A stretch of DNA of 64,000 nucleotides from JANQPD01 sp963715655 (GCA_963715655.1 OY970262.1:3038001-3102000); one strand, 5' to 3'; positions 1 to 9,335 are shown, counted from the stretch's first letter. The notes: generated by a model from the letters alone, not told the origin. Numbers and translations: made by a program.

Positions 1-127
1 CAAAATCATAACCCTGAAAAAATGCACGCCAGCTAGGCTCCACATAATCTGGGCTTTTTAAATACTTTTGATATAAGTCGTCTATAAAGTCTGCGTGAAC
101 TCCTCCGAGAAAGGAAAATCTGTCCAT
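1..127 (-). CDS. sucA: 2-oxoglutarate dehydrogenase E1 component, N-terminal fragment
   Basis: The first 42 codons of a minus-strand gene run off the left edge of the window. The translation begins MDRFSFLGG and contains a YVEPSWRAFFQGYDF-type segment, which is the conserved N-terminal region of the thiamine-dependent E1 subunit (SucA) of the 2-oxoglutarate dehydrogenase complex in the TCA cycle. This N-terminal arm mediates contact with the E2 core in characterised enzymes. Only the start is visible, so the catalytic part cannot be assessed. It is divergent from the outer membrane protein gene at 263. Confidence 0.85.
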   Translation of the reverse strand, partial: MDRFSFLGGVHADFIDDLYQKYLKSPDYVEPSWRAFFQGYDF

Positions 128-158
128 GTTTTTGAAATCGGATGTATGAAATAAGGTA

Positions 159-166
159 CAAAACTA
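159..166 (-). promoter_or_regulatory. Putative -7 promoter box for sucA
   Basis: The minus strand reads TAGTTTTG, matching the Bacteroidetes -7 consensus TAnnTTTG, 31 bases before the sucA ATG. I see no clear TTG -33 element at the usual spacing, so this is a candidate only. Confidence 0.4.
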
Positions 167-230
167 ACACATTTAACCTTTGGCTAAAAAGGAAATATGT
201 GCGAAGTATGATGGGTAAACGAAGCTTTAA

Positions 231-238
231 TACCTTTG
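231..238 (+). promoter_or_regulatory. Putative -7 promoter box
   Basis: TACCTTTG matches TAnnTTTG and lies 24 bases before the ATG at 263. No convincing -33 TTG is present. Confidence 0.4.
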
Positions 239-262
239 TTTACATTTATACGTTGTACATCC

Positions 263-904
263 ATGAAATACTTATTTACACTTTGTCTTTTTGCCTCATC
301 TATAGTTTGCTTTGCCCAAGGGCGAGACAGGTTTGAAAAGGGTGGCGATAAAGAACAAACAGAAGAAAATGAACCAGATCAGGCACCCACAAAACAGAAA
401 TTAACGGAAGATAGCAAAGCTTCCTTTTTTGACGCTTTAGTTTTTGGAGGCAATGCCAGTGCTTTTTTTGGAACCAATACAGGGGTTTTCTTATCGCCAA
501 AAGTGGGCTATAAAGTTACCAATGATTTAATTTTAGGTACCGGATTAATTTACCAATATTTAAGTGCCGCAGGAAGAGATAATAATGGCAACATTGTGCG
601 CGGAGCTTTTACTTCACAAACGGTAGGGCCTTTATTTTTTGGCGCCTATAATGTGAACGATTTTTTATACGTAGGCGCTCAATTTGAATACCTTAGACAC
701 GATGCACCGATTGTGGATAGACAAGGATATTTTATAGATTCAGAACGTATTTGGAGCCCCGTATTATTTTTAGAAGCTGGTTTTACACAAACAATTGGCG
801 ACAACGGAATGCTACGCTTAGGCATTCGTTACAACGTTTTACACCAAGGTATTAGATCACCTTACGTGAGCCCGTGGTTTCCTGTTATTGGCGTTTTCTT
901 TTAA
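263..904 (+). CDS. Secreted outer membrane beta-barrel-like protein, function unknown
   Basis: A 213-residue protein. The start at 263 gives a clean signal peptide (MKYLFTLCLFASSIVCFAQ); the longer frame from 236 would spoil it. After the signal comes a charged, probably disordered stretch to about residue 60. Alternating hydrophobic strands follow (FFGTNTGVFLSPKVGYK, LILGTGLIYQYL, FLYVGAQFEYL, MLRLGIRYNVL), ending in phenylalanine, which is typical of small Bacteroidetes outer membrane beta-barrels. I do not recognise a specific family. Its last bases overlap the convergent DUF6952 gene by four nucleotides. Confidence 0.7.
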   Translation: MKYLFTLCLFASSIVCFAQGRDRFEKGGDKEQTEENEPDQAPTKQKLTEDSKASFFDALVFGGNASAFFGTNTGVFLSPKVGYKVTNDLILGTGLIYQYLSAAGRDNNGNIVRGAFTSQTVGPLFFGAYNVNDFLYVGAQFEYLRHDAPIVDRQGYFIDSERIWSPVLFLEAGFTQTIGDNGMLRLGIRYNVLHQGIRSPYVSPWFPVIGVFF

Positions 905-1140
905 CCAATTGAGTTCCGCACTTTTTGGGTAAACGCACGCAAAGCTTCTCGCTCATTAAGCGCGCCTTTTGCTACTTCTTCTTTTATCCAAATAGCACCA
1001 AAAACGTGGGTTAACTTCTCCCCTTCATCATCGCCCTTTATATCAATTATTGGCGCACGCTCTTCGCTCAAATCCTCTTCAGCTTTGCGTAACACCTCAA
1101 TATCATACGCCAGCAATTTTTTAATTTCCGGTACTTTCAT
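901..1140 (-). CDS. DUF6952 family protein
   Basis: A 79-residue soluble, acidic protein beginning MKVPEIKKLLAYDIEVLRKAEEDL. It matches my memory of the small DUF6952 family that sits directly downstream of a thioredoxin gene in many Bacteroidetes. The start codon abuts the stop of the thioredoxin gene, so the two are probably translated from one message. The conserved pairing suggests a role in thiol redox or peroxide stress, but no biochemical function is known to me. Confidence 0.7.
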   Translation of the reverse strand: MKVPEIKKLLAYDIEVLRKAEEDLSEERAPIIDIKGDDEGEKLTHVFGAIWIKEEVAKGALNEREALRAFTQKVRNSIG

Positions 1141-1461
1141 CTAGCTAACTTTTTCTAGTAATTCACGTAAATACTCCTCCTTACTGCTGGCACTACCTTC
1201 TACCAAAATTCCGCTAGCGTTAAACACCGCCAAGTAAGGTAAATTATCTACACCGGCTGCTTTGCGTATTTCAGGGTTTTTCTCTGCATCCACCTCCAAA
1301 AAAGTAATGTTTTGCATTTCGTCTTCATTACTTACCCTTTTAAATTTAGGCGTAAATAAGCGACAATTGCCACACCAGTCAGCAAAAAACTTAATTGCTA
1401 CCGGTTTATTTTGATTCAAAAATTCTTTGTAATTCGTATCGTTTGCTGCGTGTACCGCCAT
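1141..1461 (-). CDS. Thioredoxin family protein with a CGNC active site
   Basis: A 106-residue thioredoxin fold. The motif WCGNC at about residues 29-33 is the active site, and LPYLAVF near residue 75 holds the cis-proline. Classical thioredoxin has WCGPC; here asparagine replaces proline, which should change the redox potential. I chose the start MAVHAAND at 1461 because the upstream extension is low-complexity and a -7 box lies just before it. It is co-directional with the DUF6952 gene. The likely role is cytoplasmic disulfide reduction. Confidence 0.85.
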   Translation of the reverse strand: MAVHAANDTNYKEFLNQNKPVAIKFFADWCGNCRLFTPKFKRVSNEDEMQNITFLEVDAEKNPEIRKAAGVDNLPYLAVFNASGILVEGSASSKEEYLRELLEKVS

Positions 1462-1477
1462 TTTTAAATATTTTATG

Positions 1478-1485
1478 CAAAAGTA
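1478..1485 (-). promoter_or_regulatory. Putative -7 promoter box for the thioredoxin operon
   Basis: The minus strand reads TACTTTTG (TAnnTTTG) 16 bases before the chosen ATG at 1461. This supports the shorter start. No TTG is seen at the expected -33 position. Confidence 0.45.
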
Positions 1486-1543
1486 ATATTTGTTTTTACT
1501 GTTAAAAATAAATTTCAATCAATCAAAACTATACTTATATTGA

Positions 1544-2434
1544 TTAACTATGGTGTGTTCTATATAAATGACGCACCATACCATCTGCCAATCCTTTTTT
1601 AGGCACCAACATACGCTCGCTTTTTGCCCAATTCATTACCGATGTGTAAATGCGCAAAGCGTGGGTAATAACGTCTGCTCTATCAGGATTTAAATCAAAC
1701 TTTACCATGCGCTCGTGGGCTGTAAATTTGGAAAGCAACTGATAAGTATTTGCTAAATAATCTATCGTTAAATACTGCCCTTGTTTTTTATCACTCATTT
1801 TAAAGGTGCGGTTAATATTACCACCAGAACCAACCATTAAAATATCGCTCATACCCTTGGTTTCATGCTTTATCCAAGCTTTCATTTCATCCCAAAGTTC
1901 TTTATCTACCATTCCTTTTAAAAGCCTAATGGTACCAATTTTAAACGAGCGGCTTGCCACAATATCCATATTGTGAAATAAGGTTAACTCCGTGCTACCA
2001 CCTCCAACATCCATATATAAAAAGGCATCTTCTTGGTCTTGAATATTGGCAATCATATCCGAGCTAAAAATCATTTTTGCCTCTTCCACACCATCAATCA
2101 CTTCAATAGCAATACCCGAAGACTCTTTCACCAACTCAACCACTTTTTCTCCGTTTTTAGCTTCTCGCATGGCGCTGGTGGCACAAGCTCTAAAATGCTC
2201 TACACCATGCACTTCCATTATTTTTGCATACGCTTGCATTCCGGTAACCAAGCGTTTTATAGTTTTAGTTGAAATTTCACCCTTACCAAAAGAATCGGCA
2301 CCCAAACGAATGGGTAAACGCGTTAACGATGATTTCTTAAAAAGGATATTTTTCCGATCTACAATTACGTTGGAAACCAACAGGCGCACGGAGTTGGAGC
2401 CAATATCAATACCTGCAATTTTATGAATTTTCAT
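1544..2434 (-). CDS. ppx: Ppx/GppA-family phosphatase (exopolyphosphatase-like)
   Basis: A 296-residue member of the ASKHA superfamily. The N-terminal phosphate-1 motif AGIDIGSNSVRLLV, the central YMDVGGGSTELTLF motif and the VGSGGNINRTFKM adenosine-type motif are all visible. The family hydrolyses polyphosphate or pppGpp; at about 300 residues this is the short form without the C-terminal HD-like domain of E. coli Ppx. It is 25 bases downstream of ppk1 on the same strand, so synthesis and degradation of polyphosphate are encoded together. That context favours an exopolyphosphatase over a pppGpp phosphatase. Confidence 0.85.
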   Translation of the reverse strand: MKIHKIAGIDIGSNSVRLLVSNVIVDRKNILFKKSSLTRLPIRLGADSFGKGEISTKTIKRLVTGMQAYAKIMEVHGVEHFRACATSAMREAKNGEKVVELVKESSGIAIEVIDGVEEAKMIFSSDMIANIQDQEDAFLYMDVGGGSTELTLFHNMDIVASRSFKIGTIRLLKGMVDKELWDEMKAWIKHETKGMSDILMVGSGGNINRTFKMSDKKQGQYLTIDYLANTYQLLSKFTAHERMVKFDLNPDRADVITHALRIYTSVMNWAKSERMLVPKKGLADGMVRHLYRTHHS

Positions 2435-2459
2435 AAGCTATTTTCACTGCGTGGCACAA

Positions 2460-4529
2460 TTACCAACCGCGTTTTAATTGTTTTTTCACATACTCATACA
2501 AAGCGTATTGCGAGCGAATATGTGGTCCTTTAATTACGCGGTACTCGTTGGGTTGTTCAGCATTTTGCCATCTTGATTTTACATTGTCCTTCCAAATAAT
2601 ATCTAAATGATCGCGCAGTTGGCGTTTAATACGCTCATCATAAATAGGTACTCCTACTTCCACACGGTAATCTAAGTTGCGTGGCATCCAATCAGAAGAA
2701 GAAATAAAATACTTAGCATCACCACCATTGGCGAAATACATAACGCGCGAATGCTCTAAAAACCGATCTAAAATACTAATGGCTTCAATATTTTCACTTA
2801 AGCCTTTTAATCCGGGAATTAAACTACAAATACCACGTACTATTAACCTAATTTTTACACCGTAACTACTTGCTTCATAAAGTTTTTCAATAAGCTTTGT
2901 ATCACTTAAGCTGTTTAGCTTTAAGGTAATTCCGGCCTCCATACCTTTTTTAGCAAATTGAATTTCGTTTTCAATAAGATTTAAGAAAAATTTGCGGGTG
3001 TAATGGGGCGACACAACCAAGTGCTTGTATTTATTTACACGGTAGTTTTTTTGTAAAAAGTTAAACACCTTTTGTACCTCATCGGTTATTTCCTTTCTAC
3101 CCGTTAGTAACTGATAATCTGTATATAATTTAGAGGTTGATTCATTAAAATTACCCGTTCCTAAGTTGGCATATTGGCGTGGTTTTCCGTTTTCGGTACG
3201 TGTAATTAAAAACATTTTGGAATGCACTTTTAAACCCTGCACACCAAAAATTACTTGTACGCCTTCTTGTTGTAATTCTTGCGTCCATTTAATATTTGCC
3301 TCTTCATCAAACCTAGCTTTTAGCTCTATTACCACCGTTACTTGTTTGCCATTTTTAGCTGCATTGGTAAGCGCACTTACTATTCTAGATTTATCGGCCA
3401 AGCGATACACGGTAATTTGAATACTGGTAACATTGGGGTCAATAGCCGCTTCTCGCAAAAGCCTAATCATGTATGAAAAACTATGAAACGGTAAAAACAA
3501 CAACACATCTTTTTCACTAAGCACATTTAATATGCTTCGATCCATATCTAAGTCAGGGTGAGGAAGTGCCGGTAAATCATCAAACTGCAAATCGCGTTCA
3601 CCAATGTCAGGAAATTTAATATAGTCCTTTTTATTATGGTAGCGTCCACCGGGAATTAAGCTATCATAATCATCCAAATCCATACGGTCAATTAAAAACT
3701 GTAATACATCTTTGGGAATATTTTTATCGTACACAAACCTTACGGGATCACCAATTCTACGGTTACGCACTGATTTAGACATTTTTTCTAAAAACCCTTT
3801 GGAAACATCATCATCCAAATCTAATTCCGCATCTCTTGTAATTTTAACGGTGTGAGCTTCAATGGTATCCACATCATAAATAAAGAAAATGTATTTCAGG
3901 TTAAAGCGAATTACATCTTCTAAATACATCATAAACTGCTTACCGTATTTTGGTAATTCTACAAAACGGCCCACTAAATCAGAAGGCACTTCAATAAGGG
4001 AATATTGATAGGTTTCAGGATTGTGTTTTAGGTTAAATTTTATGGCAAGGTAAATGGACTTATCCCGAAGTTCCGGCACGTCTTCCTTATCTCTTAAAAT
4101 TAGCGTAAACACGGCAGGACTAACCTTTTCCACAAAAAATTTACGTACAAAATCTTGCTGACCAACGGTAAGCTCCGTTTCATCAATAAAAGAAATATCC
4201 TTTTTTTCTAGCTGTGCTATTAAGGCATCATTTATTTGTTGCGATTGCCGCATCATTTCTAAAACACGACCGGAAATTTTGGTCAACAATTCGGTAGGTG
4301 TAAGTCCGCCCAAGCGCTTTAATCCTTTATTACTTATTTGGCTTAGGCGTTTTATGCTAGCATAACGAACTCTAAAAAATTCGTCCATATTACTGCTGTA
4401 AATACCTAAAAAGCGTAAACGCTCTACCAAAGGGTTTAGCTCATCTTGAGCTTCTTGCAACACGCGTTCATTAAACTCCAGCCAACTTAAATCGCGCGCA
4501 ATAATATTTGTATTCGTTGTTTTGGTCAC
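2460..4529 (-). CDS. ppk1: Polyphosphate kinase 1
   Basis: A 689-residue enzyme, the usual PPK1 length. It makes polyphosphate reversibly from ATP. The N-terminal DLSWLEFNERVLQEA motif is the family signature. The two catalytic histidine regions are visible as GLKVHSKMFLI (about residue 437, the autophosphorylated His) and FLEHSRVMYF (about residue 592). The start is GTG, whose bases overlap the TGA stop of the upstream phosphatase gene (GTGA), so the two are translationally coupled. It is the middle gene of a three-gene polyphosphate operon. Confidence 0.95.
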   Translation of the reverse strand: MTKTTNTNIIARDLSWLEFNERVLQEAQDELNPLVERLRFLGIYSSNMDEFFRVRYASIKRLSQISNKGLKRLGGLTPTELLTKISGRVLEMMRQSQQINDALIAQLEKKDISFIDETELTVGQQDFVRKFFVEKVSPAVFTLILRDKEDVPELRDKSIYLAIKFNLKHNPETYQYSLIEVPSDLVGRFVELPKYGKQFMMYLEDVIRFNLKYIFFIYDVDTIEAHTVKITRDAELDLDDDVSKGFLEKMSKSVRNRRIGDPVRFVYDKNIPKDVLQFLIDRMDLDDYDSLIPGGRYHNKKDYIKFPDIGERDLQFDDLPALPHPDLDMDRSILNVLSEKDVLLFLPFHSFSYMIRLLREAAIDPNVTSIQITVYRLADKSRIVSALTNAAKNGKQVTVVIELKARFDEEANIKWTQELQQEGVQVIFGVQGLKVHSKMFLITRTENGKPRQYANLGTGNFNESTSKLYTDYQLLTGRKEITDEVQKVFNFLQKNYRVNKYKHLVVSPHYTRKFFLNLIENEIQFAKKGMEAGITLKLNSLSDTKLIEKLYEASSYGVKIRLIVRGICSLIPGLKGLSENIEAISILDRFLEHSRVMYFANGGDAKYFISSSDWMPRNLDYRVEVGVPIYDERIKRQLRDHLDIIWKDNVKSRWQNAEQPNEYRVIKGPHIRSQYALYEYVKKQLKRGW

Positions 4530-5020
4530 TTACTTCTTCTTTTTGGATAGTCAAAAAATACCAGTTCTGCTTTTTTATCAATTTCCGCCCAATCATCCGC
4601 TTCAAAGCGTAAACAGGCTACTCCGGTGGTAGGTACATTGTTAATTCTGTGGCTAATGCACTTATTTACAAAATCTGTAATGGTAGGATTATGCCCAAAA
4701 AACATCACGCTGTTTACCTCATTGGGCGTTTCTCTAATCATGTCAAAAAGCACCTTAGTAGTAGCGTGATATGCTTCTTCTCTAATTTTAATTTTACCCA
4801 CCGGATAACCCAATGATTTAGCAAAAATAATGGCGGTATGCAAAGCTCTTGTTGCCGGGCTGCTAATAATTAACTCCGGTATATCCCCTTGGCTTCTAAG
4901 GTACTCAGCCGTGCCATAAGCATCGCGTACACCGCTTCCTTTTAAGGCTCTATCCATGTCTGTTAAACCTTCCTGTTTCCACGAAGATTTTGCGTGGCGC
5001 GCAACATATAATTTTTTCAT
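4526..5020 (-). CDS. SixA-like histidine phosphatase
   Basis: A 164-residue histidine phosphatase superfamily protein. The N-terminal YVARHAKSSW carries the RH(A/G) motif with the catalytic histidine, and MFFGHNPTITDFV carries the second histidine. SixA in E. coli dephosphorylates phosphohistidine signalling proteins; Bacteroidetes homologues are usually annotated only as histidine phosphatase family. Its stop overlaps the ppk1 start, suggesting a role linked to polyphosphate or phosphate metabolism, which is inference from context. Confidence 0.85.
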   Translation of the reverse strand: MKKLYVARHAKSSWKQEGLTDMDRALKGSGVRDAYGTAEYLRSQGDIPELIISSPATRALHTAIIFAKSLGYPVGKIKIREEAYHATTKVLFDMIRETPNEVNSVMFFGHNPTITDFVNKCISHRINNVPTTGVACLRFEADDWAEIDKKAELVFFDYPKRRSK

Positions 5021-5031
5021 GAGGGTAAAAA

Positions 5032-5148
5032 CTATGTTATTGATTGCCGAAAATTAACCAATTGATTTAAAGTACCACGCATACTTAACGGTTTAATAAT
5101 GTAAGATTTACCAATACCTATACCCTTATGATTATTATCTGTTGAAAG
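5032..5148 (-). pseudogene. Possible remnant of a response-regulator receiver domain
   Basis: A 38-residue open stretch without a start codon, bounded by stops, reads LSTDNNHKGIGIGKSYIIKP then LSMRGTLNQLVNF. The segment KSYIIKPL followed by a short helix is like the end of a receiver domain, where the conserved lysine is followed by proline. It lies in the 301-base gap between the SixA-like gene and the DUF1853 gene. The rest of the gap (to 5321) shows nothing else I can name. The match is short and could be chance. Confidence 0.3.
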
Positions 5149-5321
5149 TCAGTTTATTAAGTAAAAAACAACTTTTATAAAATTTATATTTTGCAAACAA
5201 AATTTTGTAAAAGAGTTTATTAAACCCATGCTTCCGCTAGGTTTGGCAAACATTACATAGCATTAATGTGGTAATGCCATTAGTATGATTGTATCAAACA
5301 AAAAAGCAGTATTATTAGCCT

Positions 5322-6122
5322 ATGCAACAATTTGAACACAAGCAAAAAGCTTTTGCCTTATTACAAATGCCTGGCTTGCTTTCTTCCTTTCAACATCCGC
5401 TTTTTAACCTTACGGTAGAGGATGTAAATTGGGATATATGGACTTTGGCAGAAAATGAAAAGAAGGTGCGTTTTGGGCATTACATGGAAGCACTTTTTGC
5501 CGCTTGCTTAAAGGCTAGTTTCAGCTACACTCTGCTTGAACAAAATGTGCAACTTATAACCAATGGTATTACCCAAGGTGAATTGGATTTTTTGATTTTT
5601 GATACGCAGAAAAATCAGTATCTGCATATAGAGTTAGCGTGTAAATTCTTTTTGCACCTACCCGAAACTAACAAATTTATAGGTCCTAACAAACGCGATA
5701 GGCTGGATTTAAAATTAAAAAAACTGATTGATAAGCAGTTCCCTAATTTATTTTCTAATCCGGCACAGTTGGTTTTACAGAAGCATAAAATTCAAGAAAA
5801 TTCCATTATACAACAATTGGCACTTAAAGGTATGATTTTCACTAAGTGGGATAGTATGGAAACGCCACAAACCATACATCCACAAGCTATTTCCGGCAAG
5901 TGGTTTTCTTTAAATGCATTACAAGAATTAAATGCTATTGGTAATTTATTTAGCTTTCCCGAAAAGGTAAATTGGATAATGCCTGTACAGCATAATGCCG
6001 AGTGGATGCCTTTTAAAGAAGCCGTGCAAACATTACTGCGGTATAAGCAACAAGGTAAAAATCCTATGGTATGGTTAAAAAGTAAAAATGATGGTGTTGC
6101 CCGCTTATTTGTTTTAGATTAA
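5322..6122 (+). CDS. DUF1853 family protein
   Basis: A 266-residue cytoplasmic protein. The segments RFGHYMEALFAACL, ITQGELDFLIFD, YLHIELACKFFL and FIGPNKRDRLDLKLKKL follow the order of conserved blocks in DUF1853. The D...E-x-A pattern (GELDFL, then HIELACKF) resembles a PD-(D/E)XK nuclease core, which is how I remember this family being classified. No signal peptide or membrane segment is present. It stands alone with no operon partner. The biological role is unknown. Confidence 0.7.
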   Translation: MQQFEHKQKAFALLQMPGLLSSFQHPLFNLTVEDVNWDIWTLAENEKKVRFGHYMEALFAACLKASFSYTLLEQNVQLITNGITQGELDFLIFDTQKNQYLHIELACKFFLHLPETNKFIGPNKRDRLDLKLKKLIDKQFPNLFSNPAQLVLQKHKIQENSIIQQLALKGMIFTKWDSMETPQTIHPQAISGKWFSLNALQELNAIGNLFSFPEKVNWIMPVQHNAEWMPFKEAVQTLLRYKQQGKNPMVWLKSKNDGVARLFVLD

Positions 6123-6321
6123 ATGGATAAATAACAGATGTGTTGCATTTATGAGTTGAACACAGAACAAGCAAAAAAGGTGGTTTTAAAGCAAATCATA
6201 ATTACAGTTGAACCATGCTTTTAATCATTTAGAACCATCCATCAATTAACACACGCTTAACATTGGTACGTTTGTTAGTAGCTTGCTTTGCACTTTCCAA
6301 AAAAATAATATAATTGGTTTT

Positions 6322-8091
6322 ATGAAAAAGCTTTTACTCCTTTGCTTTACACTTTGCAGCCTGCTAGCTTTTGCGCAGTTGCCTATGTTAAAAACTTTTA
6401 CCTATAAAACCGGTATTTTTAATGATGGAGGCTCTGAAATAGTGGCTTTTGACCAAACTAGTGGCAGGCTTTTTTCAACCAACGGAAGCTTAAATTCCAT
6501 CGACATTATAGATGCTAGCAATCTTAAAAAAATCTCTAATAGAAAGCGTGTTGATTTAAGCATTTACGTTTCTGCCATTAATAGTGTAGCCGCCAACAAT
6601 GGTTTAATAGCGGTAGCCGGAGAAAGTGGAAACGCACAAGCACGTGGCAAGGTTATATTTTTAGATACCAACGGAATATATTTAGCACAAGTGCAAGTAG
6701 GCTTTATGCCAGATATGCTAACTTTTTTTGCCGGTGGCGGAAAAATAATGGTAGCCAATGAAGGAGAGCCAAGTGATGATTATTTAAGCGACCCTCCTGG
6801 CTCCGTAAGCATCATTACCATACCGGGAAATATTTCTACCATTAGCACTAGCAATGTTATAGAAATTGGTTTTACAAAATTAGATACCACCGCTTACGAT
6901 CCGGCTATCAGAATTTTTGGAAACAATGGCCAGCAACTTCCTTCTCAGGATTTAGAACCCGAATATTGCGCCATTAATAGCGCCAACACCAAAGCTTATG
7001 TGGTGTGTCAAGAAAACAATGCCGTAGCTATAATTGACCTTACTACCAACACGTTAGATACCGTAGTAGGATTAGGGTTTAAAGATTTGAACACTATAGG
7101 TTTGGATGCTTCTAACGTAGCAAAAAATATAAACATCCGTACATACGAGCGCCTGCTTGGCATGTATCAACCTGATGCAATTACCGCCTTTGCCGCCAAT
7201 GGTGTAGAATATTGGGCTAGTGCCAATGAAGGTGACGCTAGAGATTATAGCGCTTACAGCGAGGAAGCACGCGTTAGTTCTTTAATTATAGATCCTTTTA
7301 AGTACAATAGCACCGCTCCTTTTTATGAAGATACTTTGGCCGGACGATTACTTGTAACCAACAGCCTTGGAGATAATGATGGTGACGGTTTGTATGATTC
7401 TTTGTACTCCTTTGGCGCAAGATCGTTTTCCGTATGGGATGAGTTTGGAGCCCTAGTTTGGGATAGCGGAGATGAGTTTGAGCAAAATCTAAAACTTTTG
7501 CATGCGGCCAATTTCAACTCAAATAATAATGACAACAACTCCTACAAAAGCCGCAGTGATGATAAAGGCTGTGAGCCCGAAGCCATTACTACAGGGATAG
7601 TAGATGGCACTTTATACGCCTTTATTGCTTTGGAACGCATGGGTGGCATTATGGTGTATGATATGTCTAACCCTACCGCGCCAGCCTTTGTGCAGTATGA
7701 ATTAAACCGCGATTTTACCAAACCTGCCAACGATGCAGATGCCGGTGATTTGGGTCCTGAAGGTTTGTTATTTATCCCTTCAAGCGCTAGCCCAAATGGA
7801 GTACCTTTATTAGTAGTTTCTGCAGAAGTAAGCGGAACGGTAACCGTTTATCAATTGGGAAATAAAATTGGATTGGAAGAATTTGAAAATAAAACGATTG
7901 GGGTGTATCCAAATCCGGCAAACGGTATTTTTAACTTAAATAACCCCACCAATTATGAAGTGTATGATGTTGCAGGTAAGCTTATTACCACCGGAAAAAA
8001 CTTGAACACCATTGATCTTTCATCAGAGAAAACTGGAACCTATTTAGTAAAAGATGATAAAGGCAACGCTGTACGTTTACTTAAAAAATAG
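6322..8091 (+). CDS. Secreted choice-of-anchor I family protein with T9SS sorting domain
   Basis: A 589-residue secreted protein. The start at 6322 gives the signal peptide MKKLLLLCFTLCSLLAFAQ; the frame from 6283 adds an unlikely leader. The body is beta-propeller-like with repeated sections (IAVAGESGN, MVANEGEPSDDYL, AYVVCQENNAVAIIDL, ANEGDARDYSAY) typical of the choice-of-anchor I family, distantly related to surface-layer and phytase-like proteins. The C-terminus from about residue 520 (GVYPNPANGIFNL ... YEVYDVAGKLI) is a type A T9SS sorting domain, so it should be exported through the outer membrane and anchored at the surface. A terminator follows. Confidence 0.85.
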   Translation: MKKLLLLCFTLCSLLAFAQLPMLKTFTYKTGIFNDGGSEIVAFDQTSGRLFSTNGSLNSIDIIDASNLKKISNRKRVDLSIYVSAINSVAANNGLIAVAGESGNAQARGKVIFLDTNGIYLAQVQVGFMPDMLTFFAGGGKIMVANEGEPSDDYLSDPPGSVSIITIPGNISTISTSNVIEIGFTKLDTTAYDPAIRIFGNNGQQLPSQDLEPEYCAINSANTKAYVVCQENNAVAIIDLTTNTLDTVVGLGFKDLNTIGLDASNVAKNINIRTYERLLGMYQPDAITAFAANGVEYWASANEGDARDYSAYSEEARVSSLIIDPFKYNSTAPFYEDTLAGRLLVTNSLGDNDGDGLYDSLYSFGARSFSVWDEFGALVWDSGDEFEQNLKLLHAANFNSNNNDNNSYKSRSDDKGCEPEAITTGIVDGTLYAFIALERMGGIMVYDMSNPTAPAFVQYELNRDFTKPANDADAGDLGPEGLLFIPSSASPNGVPLLVVSAEVSGTVTVYQLGNKIGLEEFENKTIGVYPNPANGIFNLNNPTNYEVYDVAGKLITTGKNLNTIDLSSEKTGTYLVKDDKGNAVRLLKK

Positions 8092-8112
8092 ATTTACTTA
8101 TTTTAAAATAAT

Positions 8113-8149
8113 AAGCGCCACGGTTTTATTAAACTGTGGCGCTTTTTTT
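8113..8149 (+). terminator. Rho-independent terminator
   Basis: A strong hairpin: the arm AAGCGCCAC pairs with GTGGCGCTT, extended by GTTT/AAAC through one G-U pair, followed by a T run. It lies 21 bases after the stop of the choice-of-anchor I gene. Confidence 0.85.
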
Positions 8150-8270
8150 ATTTCTAATTTATTGAGATGATTTTAGATAGCCATTAACTTCTTAAAACCT
8201 TAACACACTATTTGCGTTGCCCCAATATGAGCGCTTTTCTTTCAAGCATCACATTTCAATATAATTTATT

Positions 8271-9335
8271 ATGACTAAAATAGACAAAACAAAACCCGTA
8301 ATGATTTCCGGTGCAACGGGATACTTAGCAGGCTGGATTGTAAAAAAACTATTAGAAGACGGCATCACTGTACACGCCCCCATACGAAGCCCAGACAATA
8401 AGGAAAAAACGAAACACTTAGACGATTTAGCAGCAAACGCTAAGGGCACAATAAAATATTTTAAAGCAGACTTATTAAATGATGGGTCTTACGCAGAAGC
8501 TATGGACGGTTGTGAATTAGTATTTCACACGGCCTCTCCGTTTACCTCTGATTTTGACGACCCACAAAAGGAATTGATTGACCCTGCCGTGAATGGAACA
8601 GCAAATATTTTGAATCAGGCCAATAAAACAAATTCGGTAAAACGCGTAGTACTTACTAGCAGTTGTGCCGCTATTTACACTGATGCCAGCGAATGCAAGG
8701 ATGCACCCAATGGCACTCTTGATGAGTCTGTTTGGAACCGTACCGCATCCATAGATTATCAACCTTATTCGTATTCTAAAACCTTGGCCGAGCATAAAGC
8801 GTGGGAGATTGCGCGCAATCAAGAGCGATGGGATTTGATTACCATTAATCCCAGTTTAATATTGGGGCCCGCGTTAAATGCTAGCTCTATAACTTCTGAG
8901 AGCTACAGTATTTTAAAACAATTAGGTGATGGCACCATGAAATCTGGAGCACCTAAGGTAGGTATTGGCTTGGTAGATGTGCGCGATGTGGCTCAAGCCC
9001 ATATTTTGGCAGGCTTTACACCAGAAGCCTCGGGAAGACACGTAACCTCTGCACACAACACCAACTTTTATGAAATGGCACAAACGCTTTTACCTAAATA
9101 TGGTAAGCAATATCCAATTCCAAAATCTGCCTTACCAAAATGGTTACTTATGCTAATTGGCCCAATGGTGAACAAAGCCTTTAGCCGAAAATTTATTAAG
9201 AACAACGTAAATATTGAGTGGAAAGCGGACAATTCTAAAATCAAAAAAGAATTGGGTATTACATTCAAACCCATGAAAGAAACCATGGAAGATTCCTTTC
9301 AAGTAATGATTGACGAGAATATGATTGAAAGTTGA
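8271..9335 (+). CDS. NAD(P)-dependent epimerase/dehydratase (dihydroflavonol reductase-like aldehyde reductase)
   Basis: A 354-residue extended short-chain dehydrogenase. The Rossmann motif is ISGATGYLAGWIVKKLL (GxxGxxG), and the catalytic tyrosine and lysine are in YSYSKTLAEHKAWE. LVFHTASPF and INPSLILGP are typical of the flavonol/cinnamoyl reductase-like group. In bacteria such enzymes reduce aldehydes or ketones; the substrate cannot be read from sequence. No cofactor-excluding changes were seen. It is a single gene between a terminator and the convergent Rrf2 regulator. Confidence 0.85.
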   Translation: MTKIDKTKPVMISGATGYLAGWIVKKLLEDGITVHAPIRSPDNKEKTKHLDDLAANAKGTIKYFKADLLNDGSYAEAMDGCELVFHTASPFTSDFDDPQKELIDPAVNGTANILNQANKTNSVKRVVLTSSCAAIYTDASECKDAPNGTLDESVWNRTASIDYQPYSYSKTLAEHKAWEIARNQERWDLITINPSLILGPALNASSITSESYSILKQLGDGTMKSGAPKVGIGLVDVRDVAQAHILAGFTPEASGRHVTSAHNTNFYEMAQTLLPKYGKQYPIPKSALPKWLLMLIGPMVNKAFSRKFIKNNVNIEWKADNSKIKKELGITFKPMKETMEDSFQVMIDENMIES

